Below the pieces are notes generated by a model, which made no database searches, was not told the DNA's origin, and saw only the letters and a list, made by a program, of their open reading frames with translations. Below, one piece after another: positions 29,682 to 37,968 of a stretch of 64,000 nt of DNA. The stretch spans positions 3,720,001-3,784,000 of the forward strand of contig NZ_AP022586.1 in assembly GCF_010731695.1 (NCBI RefSeq). The letters are read 5' to 3'. How positions within the stretch are numbered: position 1 is the first letter of the stretch; the number at the start of each line of letters is the position of its first letter. The position numbers and the translations under genes were made by a program. The DNA comes from Mycolicibacterium litorale. Lineage in GTDB: Bacteria; Actinomycetota; Actinomycetes; Mycobacteriales; Mycobacteriaceae.

Positions 29682-30929
29682 GTGAATGCACCCGGCAGTC
29701 GCGCACTGCCGCGTCGGCTCGGTGTGACCGACGCGATCGTCATCGGTCTCGGCGCCATGATCGGTGCGGGAATCTTCACCGCGCTCGCACCCGCCGCCGC
29801 CGCGGCCGGTAGTGGCCTGCTCGTCGGCATGGCGCTGGCGGCGGTCGTCGCATACTGCAACGCCACGTCGTCGGCCCGCCTCGCCGCGCGCTACCCGCAG
29901 TCCGGCGGCACCTACGTCTACGGCCGAGAGCGGCTCGGCGAGTTCTGGGGTCACCTGGCCGGCTGGGGTTTCGTCGCGGGCAAGACCGCGTCGTGTGCCG
30001 CGATGGCGCTGACCGTCGGGGTGTACGTGTGGCCCGACGGTGCGCGCCTGATCGCCGTGGCCGTCGTGGTGGCGCTGACGGCGGTCAACTACGCCGGTGT
30101 GCACAAGTCCGCGCTGCTCACCCGGCTCATCGTGGCGTTCGTGCTGGCCGTGCTGGCCGTCGTCGTGGTGGTCGCGCTGGGTTTCGGTGACCCCGCGGTC
30201 GGGCGGTTGGCCCTACCCGACGACGTCTCGGTCGGCGGGGTGCTGCAGTCCGCCGGGCTGTTGTTCTTCGCATTCGCCGGCTACGCCCGCATCGCCACTC
30301 TCGGTGAGGAGGTGCGCGACCCGGAACGGACGATCCCGCGTGCGATCCCGATCGCGCTCGGGATCACGTTGGCGGTCTACGCGGTGGTGGCGGTCGCGGT
30401 GCTGGCCGTCTTGGGCAGCGGGACACTGGCCGACGCGGCGGCGCCGCTGACCGAGGCCGTCCGGGTCGCCGGGTTCGCCGGGTTGGTTCCGGTCGTGGCG
30501 GCGGGTGCAGCGATCGCCGCACTCGGCTCGCTGCTCGCGCTGATCCTCGGCGTCTCCCGCACCACGCTGGCGATGGCGCGCGACCGGCACCTGCCTGCCG
30601 GTCTCGCGGCGGTGCACAGCCGGTTCGGCAGCCCCCACCGGGCCGAGGTCGCGGTCGGGGTGGTCGTCGCGGTGCTCGCTGCGACCGTCGACCTACGCGA
30701 AGCGATCGGGTTCTCGTCGTTCGCGGTCCTGATCTACTACGCCGTCGCCAACGCCTCCGCGTGGACGCTCGGCTACCGGGCGGTGCCCGCGGTGGGGCTG
30801 GCCGGGTGTCTGGTGTTGGCGTTCGCACTGCCCTGGACCTCGGTGGCCGCAGGCGCCGCGGTGCTCGGAGTGGGTGCGCTCACCTACGCGGTACGGCGCG
30901 CGGGGACGACGGGGAGCGGTGCAAGATAA
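29682..30929 (+). CDS. APC-family amino acid permease
   Basis: Secondary transporter of the amino acid/polyamine/organocation superfamily, 415 residues with about 12 helices. The first-helix signature GLGAMIGAGIFTAL (about residues 22-35) is the unwound substrate-binding segment of the family, and SARYPQSGGTYVYGRERLGEFWG-like sequence follows near residues 62-82. FAFAGYARIATLGEEVRDPERTIPRAI in the middle is also characteristic. The substrate is probably an amino acid or amine. GTG start; it lies between the small membrane protein and the uracil permease. Confidence 0.9.
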   Translation: MNAPGSRALPRRLGVTDAIVIGLGAMIGAGIFTALAPAAAAAGSGLLVGMALAAVVAYCNATSSARLAARYPQSGGTYVYGRERLGEFWGHLAGWGFVAGKTASCAAMALTVGVYVWPDGARLIAVAVVVALTAVNYAGVHKSALLTRLIVAFVLAVLAVVVVVALGFGDPAVGRLALPDDVSVGGVLQSAGLLFFAFAGYARIATLGEEVRDPERTIPRAIPIALGITLAVYAVVAVAVLAVLGSGTLADAAAPLTEAVRVAGFAGLVPVVAAGAAIAALGSLLALILGVSRTTLAMARDRHLPAGLAAVHSRFGSPHRAEVAVGVVVAVLAATVDLREAIGFSSFAVLIYYAVANASAWTLGYRAVPAVGLAGCLVLAFALPWTSVAAGAAVLGVGALTYAVRRAGTTGSGAR

Positions 30930-30938
30930 GCAACCGTG

Positions 30939-32246
30939 ATGCCAGCCAAGACCAGATGGACGTGGAAGCCCGTCGAAACCCGCTCGGACGCGGATTTCGT
31001 CGTTGCACCCGATGAACGCCTGAGCTGGCCGCGGACCGTCGGCCTCGGTGCCCAACACGTGGTCGCGATGTTCGGGGCGACGTTCCTGGTGCCGGTGCTG
31101 ACCGGCTTCCCGCCCGCCACCACCCTGCTGTTCTCCGGCGTCGGCACCATCCTGTTCCTGATCATCACCGGCAATCGGCTGCCCAGCTATCTGGGTTCCA
31201 GTTTCTCGGTGATCGCGCCCGTGACCGCGGCGGTCGCGGCGGAGGGCACCGGTAGCGCGCTGGGCGGCATCGTCGCGCTCGGGCTGGTCCTGATCGTCAT
31301 CGGCGGCGTCGTCCATCTGGTCGGTACGCGCTGGCTCGACCTCGCCCTGCCGCCGGTCGTCACCGGCGCGATCGTGGCGTTGATCGGGTTCAACCTCGCA
31401 CCGGCCGCGAAGGCGAATTTCGAGAAGGGTCCCGTCGTCGCGACCGTCACCCTGGTGCTGCTGGTGGCGACGCTGGCCTTCTTCCGGGGCATGATCGGCC
31501 GTCTGGCGATCTTCCTCGCCGTGCTGATCGGATACCTGCTCGCGCTGGCCTTGGGAGACGTCGACACCTCGGCGATCGCCGCGGCCCCGTGGGTTGGTCT
31601 GCCCGACTTCCAGGCACCGTCGTTCTCGCTCGCGGTGCTGCCGATGTTCCTGCCCGCGGTGATCGCGCTGATCGCCGAGAACATCGGGCACGTGAAATCG
31701 GTCGGGCAGATGACCAGGACGGATATGGACCCGCTGATGGGCCGGGCGCTGGCCGCCGACGGCGTCGCGACGACACTGGCCGGAATCGGCGGCGGATCCG
31801 CCACCACCACGTACGCGGAGAACATCGGCGTCATGGCCGCCACCCGTGTGTACTCCACGGCCGCGTACTGGGTGGCCGCCGTGGTGGCCATCGCGCTGTC
31901 GCTGTGCCCCAAGATCGGCGCGGCCATCTCGGCGACCCCGGCCGGTGTGCTCGGAGGCGCGACCGTGGTGCTCTACGGGTTGGTGGGCGTGCTGGGCATC
32001 CGCATCTGGCTGACCAACCACGTCGACTTCTCGCTGCCGGTCAACCAGATGACTGCCGCAATCCCGCTCATCATCGGAATCGCCGACTTCACCTGGCAGG
32101 CAGGCCAGCTCACGTTCACCGGTATCGCACTGGGGTCGATCGCGGCGCTGCTGGTGTACCACGGGATGCGGCTGCTCGGACTGCGCACCAGCAGGGCCGC
32201 CGGGCAGACGCGCGGTCGGGACACCCCGACCGCGCGTCCGGCGTGA
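30939..32246 (+). CDS. uraA: Uracil/xanthine permease (NCS2)
   Basis: Nucleobase:cation symporter-2 family permease of 435 residues, UraA/PyrP-like, for uptake of uracil or a related base. Landmarks include LGAQHVVAMFGATFLVPVLTG (about residues 30-50), the substrate-site helix with ALIAENIGHVKSVG (Glu in the family position, near 245-258) and TTTYAENIGVMAATRVYS (near 290-305). A GTG at 30936 immediately precedes the ATG chosen. Its coding 3' end contains a 14-bp perfect hairpin (32207-32238) before the convergent exported-protein gene. Confidence 0.93.
   Translation: MPAKTRWTWKPVETRSDADFVVAPDERLSWPRTVGLGAQHVVAMFGATFLVPVLTGFPPATTLLFSGVGTILFLIITGNRLPSYLGSSFSVIAPVTAAVAAEGTGSALGGIVALGLVLIVIGGVVHLVGTRWLDLALPPVVTGAIVALIGFNLAPAAKANFEKGPVVATVTLVLLVATLAFFRGMIGRLAIFLAVLIGYLLALALGDVDTSAIAAAPWVGLPDFQAPSFSLAVLPMFLPAVIALIAENIGHVKSVGQMTRTDMDPLMGRALAADGVATTLAGIGGGSATTTYAENIGVMAATRVYSTAAYWVAAVVAIALSLCPKIGAAISATPAGVLGGATVVLYGLVGVLGIRIWLTNHVDFSLPVNQMTAAIPLIIGIADFTWQAGQLTFTGIALGSIAALLVYHGMRLLGLRTSRAAGQTRGRDTPTARPA
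32207..32238. terminator. 14-bp perfect stem, ACAC loop
   Basis: GACGCGCGGTCGGG (32207-32220) is followed by ACAC and its exact reverse complement (32225-32238). The structure sits in the last codons of uraA and just before the stop of the convergent exported-protein gene at 32253. It has no T-tract on either side, as is usual for mycobacterial terminators, and could stop transcription from both directions. Confidence 0.55.
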
Positions 32247-32252
32247 CTCGAG

Positions 32253-33542
32253 CTATTCAGCGCTGTCCGACGCGGAGCCGCTGTCGGACGCCGAACCACC
32301 CTCCGACGCCGAGCCGGCGTCGTCCGATGAGCTCGGGGCGCTTCCGGATTCGGCGGGCTTCGCCTTCTTGCCGGTGAGTCCTGCGGCGGCGTTCTTCAGC
32401 CCGTTGCGCACGTCATTGACCGCGCCTTCGATGCCCTTGCGGAGGTCGTTGAGCGGATCCGCCTTCTTGGTGACGACGGCTTCCGTCCCCGTGGTGGCCT
32501 CGTCGTCCTCGACCACAACCGCCGCGTCGTCCACGGGCGTGGTGGACTCCTCCTCCGCGCCTGCGGTGTCTGAGCTCAACCCCGCTGTCGGATCAGTCGC
32601 TCCCGCTTCCGTTTTCGGCGCTTCGGTCGTTTCCAGTGCGGGAGTGACGTCCAACGTGACGGTGGTCGTCGCCGCCTCGGTCACGTCGGCGCTACGGGCG
32701 GACGCCAGTGCTGCGGTCGAGGCGGTAGCGCCCAAGGCCTGGGCGATCATGTCGCGTGCGGTCAGGAGTGCGGCGACAATTCCCTGGTCGTAGCGGTAGG
32801 GCGGGGTGCCAGGGTTGAGCAGCCGGTCCAGCACCGCCGCGGTGATGTTCGCACTGCCGTTGGTGATCGCGTTGATGAATCCTTCGGGGTCGCCCGCCTC
32901 GGCGGCGTCCAGGAGCGCTTCCGCCGCTCCACCGATAGCGGTGTTGAGCGCGTACACCGTCTGAAGCGGGCCGAGTCCGATGTTCAGGAGGAACTCCTGG
33001 TTCCCGAGCAGACCGATCACGTTCTGGGCGCTGACGAACGGTTGTTGGAGAACTCCCACCAGATCCTGGAGGACGCCGTCGCCGAAGAAGATGCTGTCGA
33101 GTAGCGGGCCGATGACCGGTGAGATCGCGAGGTCGAACAGCGTGTTCATCGCCAGGGTGATCTCACCGTCGGAGAGTTGCTCGAACGCGGTCTCGAGCCG
33201 TCCCGGGGCCTCGACGAGCGCCGTCCGGAACGATTCGCCGAACACGCCGGCGATCCCGCCGAGCGTCTGTGCAGTGGCGAGCTGATTGGCCAGAATCTGC
33301 TGCAGGATCGGCGCGGGGTTCGCGAACACCCGCTGGCCGAGGGCCCCGGTGTCTTCGAACGCCTTCTCGAAGATCGGCGCGAAAACCTCGATCGGGTTGA
33401 CGAGAGCGTTCAGCTCCACCGTCGCGGATGACATTGCCGGCACCGTGACGTCGGGCATGGGCGTCACCGGGCTCAGGGCAATGGCCCCGACACCGGCGAG
33501 CGCCACGCCCGCGGTCAGATAGGAGCGAACGGCAACCTGCAT
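32253..33542 (-). CDS. Exported mycobacterial protein with acidic Ser/Asp tail
   Basis: Secreted or surface protein of 429 residues without a known catalytic domain. A classical signal sequence opens it (VRSYLTAGVALAGVGAIALS, then PVTPMPD). The first 270 residues form a helical Ala/Leu-rich region with ILQQILANQLATAQTLGG and similar blocks, a type common in mycobacterial exported proteins of unknown function. From about residue 285 it turns into a Thr/Glu/Ala/Asp-rich linker, a short basic segment with DLRKGIEGAVNDVRNGLKNAA, and a final tail of Ser, Asp, Gly and Ala. AAAGGAG lies 6 bases before the ATG. A 22-bp inverted repeat 35 bases upstream may control it. Confidence 0.78.
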   Translation of the reverse strand: MQVAVRSYLTAGVALAGVGAIALSPVTPMPDVTVPAMSSATVELNALVNPIEVFAPIFEKAFEDTGALGQRVFANPAPILQQILANQLATAQTLGGIAGVFGESFRTALVEAPGRLETAFEQLSDGEITLAMNTLFDLAISPVIGPLLDSIFFGDGVLQDLVGVLQQPFVSAQNVIGLLGNQEFLLNIGLGPLQTVYALNTAIGGAAEALLDAAEAGDPEGFINAITNGSANITAAVLDRLLNPGTPPYRYDQGIVAALLTARDMIAQALGATASTAALASARSADVTEAATTTVTLDVTPALETTEAPKTEAGATDPTAGLSSDTAGAEEESTTPVDDAAVVVEDDEATTGTEAVVTKKADPLNDLRKGIEGAVNDVRNGLKNAAAGLTGKKAKPAESGSAPSSSDDAGSASEGGSASDSGSASDSAE

Positions 33543-33576
33543 TGAATTCTCCTTTGCTCTGTCCCACCCCGGCCTG

Positions 33577-33598
33577 AAACTTACCTGAGAGTAAGTTT
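33577..33598. promoter_or_regulatory. Inverted repeat AAACTTAC-N6-GTAAGTTT
   Basis: Perfect 8-bp arms (33577-33584 and 33591-33598) around the spacer CTGAGA, 35 bases upstream of the exported-protein start. Size and symmetry fit a TetR-family dimer site overlapping the promoter region. A related element with the same TTAC-N6-GTAA core is at 33841-33860. Confidence 0.5.
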
Positions 33599-33840
33599 AA
33601 AGCAAGCATGAATTCGCAGATCAGCGCGATGCATGCAGAACGTCGCACGGAACCCGTCCGCGCTATCCAGAAAACGAAGTTTGCTGTCCGGCAGCGAGGC
33701 CGCTCCTGATAATGGGAGTGGCTAACTCTTTGTCATGACAATGACCGCCCACGCGCGCAAACTCCCCGGATGACGGTGCGCCCCGTGCGCGAACCCCGGG
33801 TTCCGTTCGCTGCGAGCCCGCCCCTCAGCCTCGGTATCTG

Positions 33841-33860
33841 CTGTTACTCGTCGGTAACAG
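33841..33860. promoter_or_regulatory. Inverted repeat CTGTTAC-N6-GTAACAG
   Basis: Perfect 7-bp arms around TCGTCG. It shares the core TTAC-N6-GTAA and the 6-base spacing with the element at 33577-33598, 264 bases away, and lies about 190 bases before the esterase gene. The two could bind the same regulator. Prediction from symmetry only. Confidence 0.42.
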
Positions 33861-34052
33861 GAGTCGATGTGGGACGGACCACGTTTGCCCGCCCAATATG
33901 TCGCGCCTCACGCCGGGGCCACTCCGCTAAGTGGTCGCCGTCGACGCCGGCCAGCGGCAGCAATCGACGATCGACAAATCCCCCATTATGTCCAGTTCGC
34001 TGTCGTCTCGCGCACTCATGTAAACAACGCATTCAGTAGGGGTGGAGTACCG

Positions 34053-34868
34053 GTGCCGAAGCTGGGTACTACCGCCCGGGTGTTGCGCACCGGCCCGGCC
34101 GCCCTCGTCCTGCTGATCGCGGTCGCCTGCGGCATGGAGCCGTCCGCGCCCGGCCGGCGGCCGCATCTCGAGGAAGCGGCACCCGCGCTGGCGCCCGCGG
34201 ACCCGTCGGGCGGACGGCTCCGGTCACGCCCGGCGCCACCGACGTTGCCGCCGTATCCGCCCGGGTTGCACGAACTCGACATCGGTACCGACCGCACCGC
34301 GCTGCTGTACGTCCCCGCCGGCTACCGGCCGGATCAGCCCGCGCCACTCGTCGTCCTGCTGCACGGCGCAGGCGGCGACGCCCGCGGCGGTATCACCCCA
34401 CTGCTCTCACACGCCGACGAGGCCGGACTCCTCCTGTTCGCACCACCCAGCCGGCACCGAACCTGGGACGTCATCGTGCGCTCGTTCGGTCCCGACATCA
34501 CCGCCCTGGACACCGGGCTGTCGCACGTCTTCGCCCGTCACGCCGTCGACGCCGAGCACCTGGGCATCGGTGGCTTTTCCGACGGCGCGTCATATGCCCT
34601 CTCGGTCGGGCTGACGAACGGCGACCTCTTCACCACCGTGCTGGCCTTCTCCCCCGGCTTCTCCGCGCCGGGTGAGGCCGTCGGGCAGCCGCGGGTGTAC
34701 ATCTCACACGGTGTCGACGACCGCGTGCTACCCATCGACCGCACCAGCCGCCGACTCGTCCCGTCCCTGCGCGGCGCCGGTTACGACGTCCTGTACGAGG
34801 AGTTCGCGGACGGCCACGTGGTGCCGGCGGACAGGGCGAGGCGGGCCGTCGACTGGTTCCTCCACTAG
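34053..34868 (+). CDS. Exported alpha/beta hydrolase (esterase/PHB depolymerase-like)
   Basis: Probable lipoprotein esterase of 271 residues. A signal sequence with helix ALVLLIAVACG places a Cys at about residue 27; the lipobox is atypical (AVAC), so plain secretion is also possible. A Pro/Arg/Ala-rich linker of about 40 residues precedes an alpha/beta hydrolase with oxyanion strand VVLLHGAGGD, nucleophile elbow GGFSDGAS, acid in SHGVDDRVLP, and final His in FADGHVVP. The GTG start at 34053 has GGTGGAG just before it. Similar folds act on short esters or polyesters; the substrate is not known. Confidence 0.8.
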   Translation: MPKLGTTARVLRTGPAALVLLIAVACGMEPSAPGRRPHLEEAAPALAPADPSGGRLRSRPAPPTLPPYPPGLHELDIGTDRTALLYVPAGYRPDQPAPLVVLLHGAGGDARGGITPLLSHADEAGLLLFAPPSRHRTWDVIVRSFGPDITALDTGLSHVFARHAVDAEHLGIGGFSDGASYALSVGLTNGDLFTTVLAFSPGFSAPGEAVGQPRVYISHGVDDRVLPIDRTSRRLVPSLRGAGYDVLYEEFADGHVVPADRARRAVDWFLH

Positions 34869-34969
34869 TGCGATGCCAGAGGAAGCGGGGCTCCGACGAT
34901 GGCTTCGACCACTGGTATGCCGTTCACGCCGACGGCCGCGGCAATCTCCGGGTGACGCCGATGGACTGA

Positions 34970-36412
34970 CTACCGCACCTTGCGGTCGCGGTTGTCGCGC
35001 GGGGGCACCCCGTTGGCGCCGTCGATGGACCGTGCGTAGGTGCCGACCGCGAAGGCCACGCCGGGCGCCATGATGCCCAGTGCCCGACGGTCGACGTTGT
35101 CGACGGTATCGCGCCGGGTGTGATAGTTCGGATCGAAGGGCGTGGCGGCACGGCCGCCCCACAGGCGCGCCTGCACCGGCGTCTTCTGTTGTGCCGCACC
35201 GGTGGTGAGCCCGCCGATCGGAACGCCTGCGGCCAAGAACGGTTCGTAATCGGTGGCGTTGCCCAACGGCATGTCGGCGGGACGGACGCCGGCGAGGTTG
35301 AGATATCCGGCGAGCAGCCGTTCGACGCCCGCCGACCCCTCGGGGACGGGCACCGGGGCGGTTGCGGCGGACTGGTCGCCGTCGTAGGTGAAGTATCCGG
35401 CGTTCGGTGAGCCCAGCATGTCGAAGTTGAGATACACGGCGATGTCGGCGAGATGCTCGGCGTCCAGACTGCGAAGGTAAGCCCGTGATCCTTCCAGCCC
35501 GATCTCCTCCGACCCCCAGAACGCGAACCGGACGGCGTTGTCGATCTGCGGGGAACTCCCCAACTGCAGGGCGGTCTCCAGCACCGCGGCCACACCCGTG
35601 CCGTTGTCGTTGATACCCGGGCCACCCGCCACGCTGTCGAGGTGGGCACCGGCCATCACCACGTTGCGAGCGTCGCCAGTCGTGGTCTGTGCCAGCACGT
35701 TTCGGGACTTCGCCATCACCGGCTGGCCGTCCAGTCGTAACCGCACCGGCGCGGTGGTGCGGCGCAGTGCGGCGTTGGCGTCCGCGCCGATGATCCCGAC
35801 CGGAATGGTCAGTTCGCGGTAGTACCCCGGGGTGAACAGGCCCGGTGGGCTGCCCTTGTCCCCACCCGTGGTGACCACGAGCAGCCCGACGGCACCTCGG
35901 TCGACCGCGACGTTCTGTTTCACGACCACCGAGCACCCCGTGTCGTCGACGACCACGATCGCGCGGCGGACATCTGTCCTCCCGTAGTCGGCGGCGGCAC
36001 AGCCGGCGGGCTTCACCGGGCGCAGCGTCACAGCGTCGACACCTTCAGGGCCGGTGTCCACCAGAAGTGACGCCTTGTCCACGGGGTGGCCGCGACCGTT
36101 GACGGTCAGCCCCGGTGCACCGCCACGCGTGCCGCCGTAGCGGTCGAACTCCGGCGTCTGCACCTCGAACCCTCTGTCCCGCAGCAACTTCGCGACATAG
36201 TCGACGCTGGCGTCGAAGCCGGGTGTGCCCTGCGCGCGGTTACCGCCGTTGCGTTCGGCGATGTCCTGAAGCGCCTCGAGGTGGGTGCTAAGGGCGTCGA
36301 CGGTGACCTTGGCGGCCAGATCGTCTGCGAGATCGGCCGGAGGCGGGGGCGGTGATGAGCAGGCCGCGGCCAAGGCCACTGCCACGGCGACGACTGCCCA
36401 GCGGAATCTCAT
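34970..36412 (-). CDS. lpqL: M28 aminopeptidase lipoprotein (LpqL paralogue 1)
   Basis: Zinc-dependent aminopeptidase of the M28 family anchored as a lipoprotein, 480 residues. The signal peptide ends with LAAACS. A protease-associated (PA) domain occupies about residues 130-245, and the catalytic domain follows with metal ligands in GAHLDSV, GINDNGTG, WGSEEIGLEGS, NFDMLGSPN and the last His in DPNYHTRRD. Catalytic residues look complete. It starts with a 1-base overlap (TGATG) after a close paralogue. The usual mycobacterial genome has a single lpqL next to thiG, so this is a local duplication. Confidence 0.9.
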   Translation of the reverse strand: MRFRWAVVAVAVALAAACSSPPPPPADLADDLAAKVTVDALSTHLEALQDIAERNGGNRAQGTPGFDASVDYVAKLLRDRGFEVQTPEFDRYGGTRGGAPGLTVNGRGHPVDKASLLVDTGPEGVDAVTLRPVKPAGCAAADYGRTDVRRAIVVVDDTGCSVVVKQNVAVDRGAVGLLVVTTGGDKGSPPGLFTPGYYRELTIPVGIIGADANAALRRTTAPVRLRLDGQPVMAKSRNVLAQTTTGDARNVVMAGAHLDSVAGGPGINDNGTGVAAVLETALQLGSSPQIDNAVRFAFWGSEEIGLEGSRAYLRSLDAEHLADIAVYLNFDMLGSPNAGYFTYDGDQSAATAPVPVPEGSAGVERLLAGYLNLAGVRPADMPLGNATDYEPFLAAGVPIGGLTTGAAQQKTPVQARLWGGRAATPFDPNYHTRRDTVDNVDRRALGIMAPGVAFAVGTYARSIDGANGVPPRDNRDRKVR

Positions 36413-37917
36413 CAGGCGCCGGCGGGATGGCGCGTGCGGTCATCACGAAGTGGAATACCGTTGCGCCCGCGCTGATCCTGCGCGTACAGCCCGACCGCGA
36501 AGGCGACGCCACCGCCATTGATCTCCATCGCGGTGCGGTCGATGTGCCCGAGGTTGTCCTCTTTCTTGTGGTAGTTCGGGTCGAAGGGCGCGTCGGCTTC
36601 ACCACCCCAGCGCTCGGCCTGCTCTGGCGTCTTCTTCTCTTCCGCACCGGAGAACAGTCCGCCCGCCGGGATACCGGCGAGCGTGAAACCGTCGTAGTCC
36701 GAGCGGCCGTCGAAGCTGGTGTCCTCGGCCGGTTTCCCCGCATCCGCGAGGTACCTGGCCAGCGTGCGCTCGATGCCCGCCGACCCTTCCGGCACGCGCG
36801 GTGTTCCCGCCTCGGGATTCGGCGGTGTGGACTGATCCCCGTCGTAGGTGAAGTAGCCGGGGTTAGGTGAGCCGAGCATGTCGAAGTTGAGGTAGAGCGC
36901 GATGTCCTTGAGTTGCTCTTCGTCGAGCGACTGGGTGTAGTCGGACGAGCCGAGCAGCCCTTCCTCCTCGGCACCCCAGAAACCGAACCGGACCGCGTTG
37001 CGCACGTCGGGCTCAGCGCCCAGTTGCAGCGCCGTCTCGAGCACCGCGGCGACCCCGGAACCGTTGTCGTTGATGCCGGGCCCCTCCGGCACGCTGTCGA
37101 GGTGCGCACCGACCATCACCACGTCGGCGGTGGACCCGGTCTTGGTCTGCGCGATCACGTTGCGGGTGCGCTCCTCGCGTACCCCGGCGTTCAGACGCAG
37201 AGTCGTTTCCCCGGGGGCGTCGCGCAATTCGGTACCGACCGCCTTGGTGACGCTCACCGCTGGGATTTTGACGTCGGTCTCGTCACCCAACGTGCCGTTG
37301 ACGACGTCGCCGTCGACGTTGTTGACCACCACCATGGCCACCGCGCCGCGTTCGGCGGCGATGGTTTGTTTCACCGAGAACGGACACTCCCCGCGATCGA
37401 CCAGCACGACTGCGCCCTGCACCGGCAGGCCGTCGTAATCGGTGGCGGTGCAGCCCGGCGAGTCCTCGACACGCGCGGGCACCAGCGGTCCACTCACTCC
37501 CTGGGGTGCGGTCCCGATCGTGTACTCGAGCGGTTTGGCTTCGATGTTCCGGCCGCCGACGGTGAGCTGCGGCTCCTCGGCGAACGGCAACCTGACCTCG
37601 AATTCGGGGGTCTGTACGTCGAAACCCTTGTCGCGCAGAGCGTTGGCGACGTAGTCGACGCTGGCGTCGTAACCCGGCGTACCCAGCGCGCGGTTCCCGC
37701 CGTGCGCGTCGGCGATCTCCTGCAGGTCGGTCAGGTGCCCCATCATCGCGTCGACGGTCACCTTGTCCCGCAGCGCGGTGCCGAACTCGGTCGCGGCGGG
37801 CGAGGTCTCCTGGGTCGACGGAACCGCCGCCGGCGCGGGTGCCGCGTCGCGTCCACACCCGGCCGAGCCTGCCGTGACGGCCGCTATCGACAGCACCACC
37901 AGCATCTTGCGCACCAT
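36412..37917 (-). CDS. lpqL: M28 aminopeptidase lipoprotein (LpqL paralogue 2)
   Basis: Second M28 aminopeptidase, 501 residues, with the same architecture as its downstream neighbour. The lipoprotein signal peptide ends in GSAGC (Cys near residue 21). A PA domain is at about residues 140-270. The catalytic domain has GAHLDSVPEG, GINDNGSG, WGAEEEGLLGS, NFDMLGSPN and DPNYHKKED, all ligands intact. The ATG at 37917 gives a normal signal peptide; a GTG at 37926 is also in frame. It lies 51 bases after the HTTM gene on the same strand, so the peptidases may be expressed with the repeat-protein genes. Confidence 0.9.
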   Translation of the reverse strand: MVRKMLVVLSIAAVTAGSAGCGRDAAPAPAAVPSTQETSPAATEFGTALRDKVTVDAMMGHLTDLQEIADAHGGNRALGTPGYDASVDYVANALRDKGFDVQTPEFEVRLPFAEEPQLTVGGRNIEAKPLEYTIGTAPQGVSGPLVPARVEDSPGCTATDYDGLPVQGAVVLVDRGECPFSVKQTIAAERGAVAMVVVNNVDGDVVNGTLGDETDVKIPAVSVTKAVGTELRDAPGETTLRLNAGVREERTRNVIAQTKTGSTADVVMVGAHLDSVPEGPGINDNGSGVAAVLETALQLGAEPDVRNAVRFGFWGAEEEGLLGSSDYTQSLDEEQLKDIALYLNFDMLGSPNPGYFTYDGDQSTPPNPEAGTPRVPEGSAGIERTLARYLADAGKPAEDTSFDGRSDYDGFTLAGIPAGGLFSGAEEKKTPEQAERWGGEADAPFDPNYHKKEDNLGHIDRTAMEINGGGVAFAVGLYAQDQRGRNGIPLRDDRTRHPAGA

Positions 37918-37968
37918 TGCATCCACGTTAGCCGGTGCGCGGGAGTGCTCGGTGGCATTCGGCCCCCG

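Larger units (their letters stand above)
33543..34052. other. 510-bp divergent intergenic region
   Basis: No convincing gene lies here; open frames in it have no codon bias or recognisable product. It is divergent between the exported protein and the esterase. It contains two inverted repeats with the shared core TTAC-N6-GTAA (listed separately), a perfect 12-bp palindrome TTGTCATGACAA at 33730-33741, and several A+T-rich stretches. This suggests regulated divergent promoters. Confidence 0.6.

Noticed and set aside
33770..34039. 89-codon frame between the exported protein and the esterase
   Set aside because: Random-looking Arg/Ser/Pro composition and no ribosome site; it crosses the inverted repeat at 33841.
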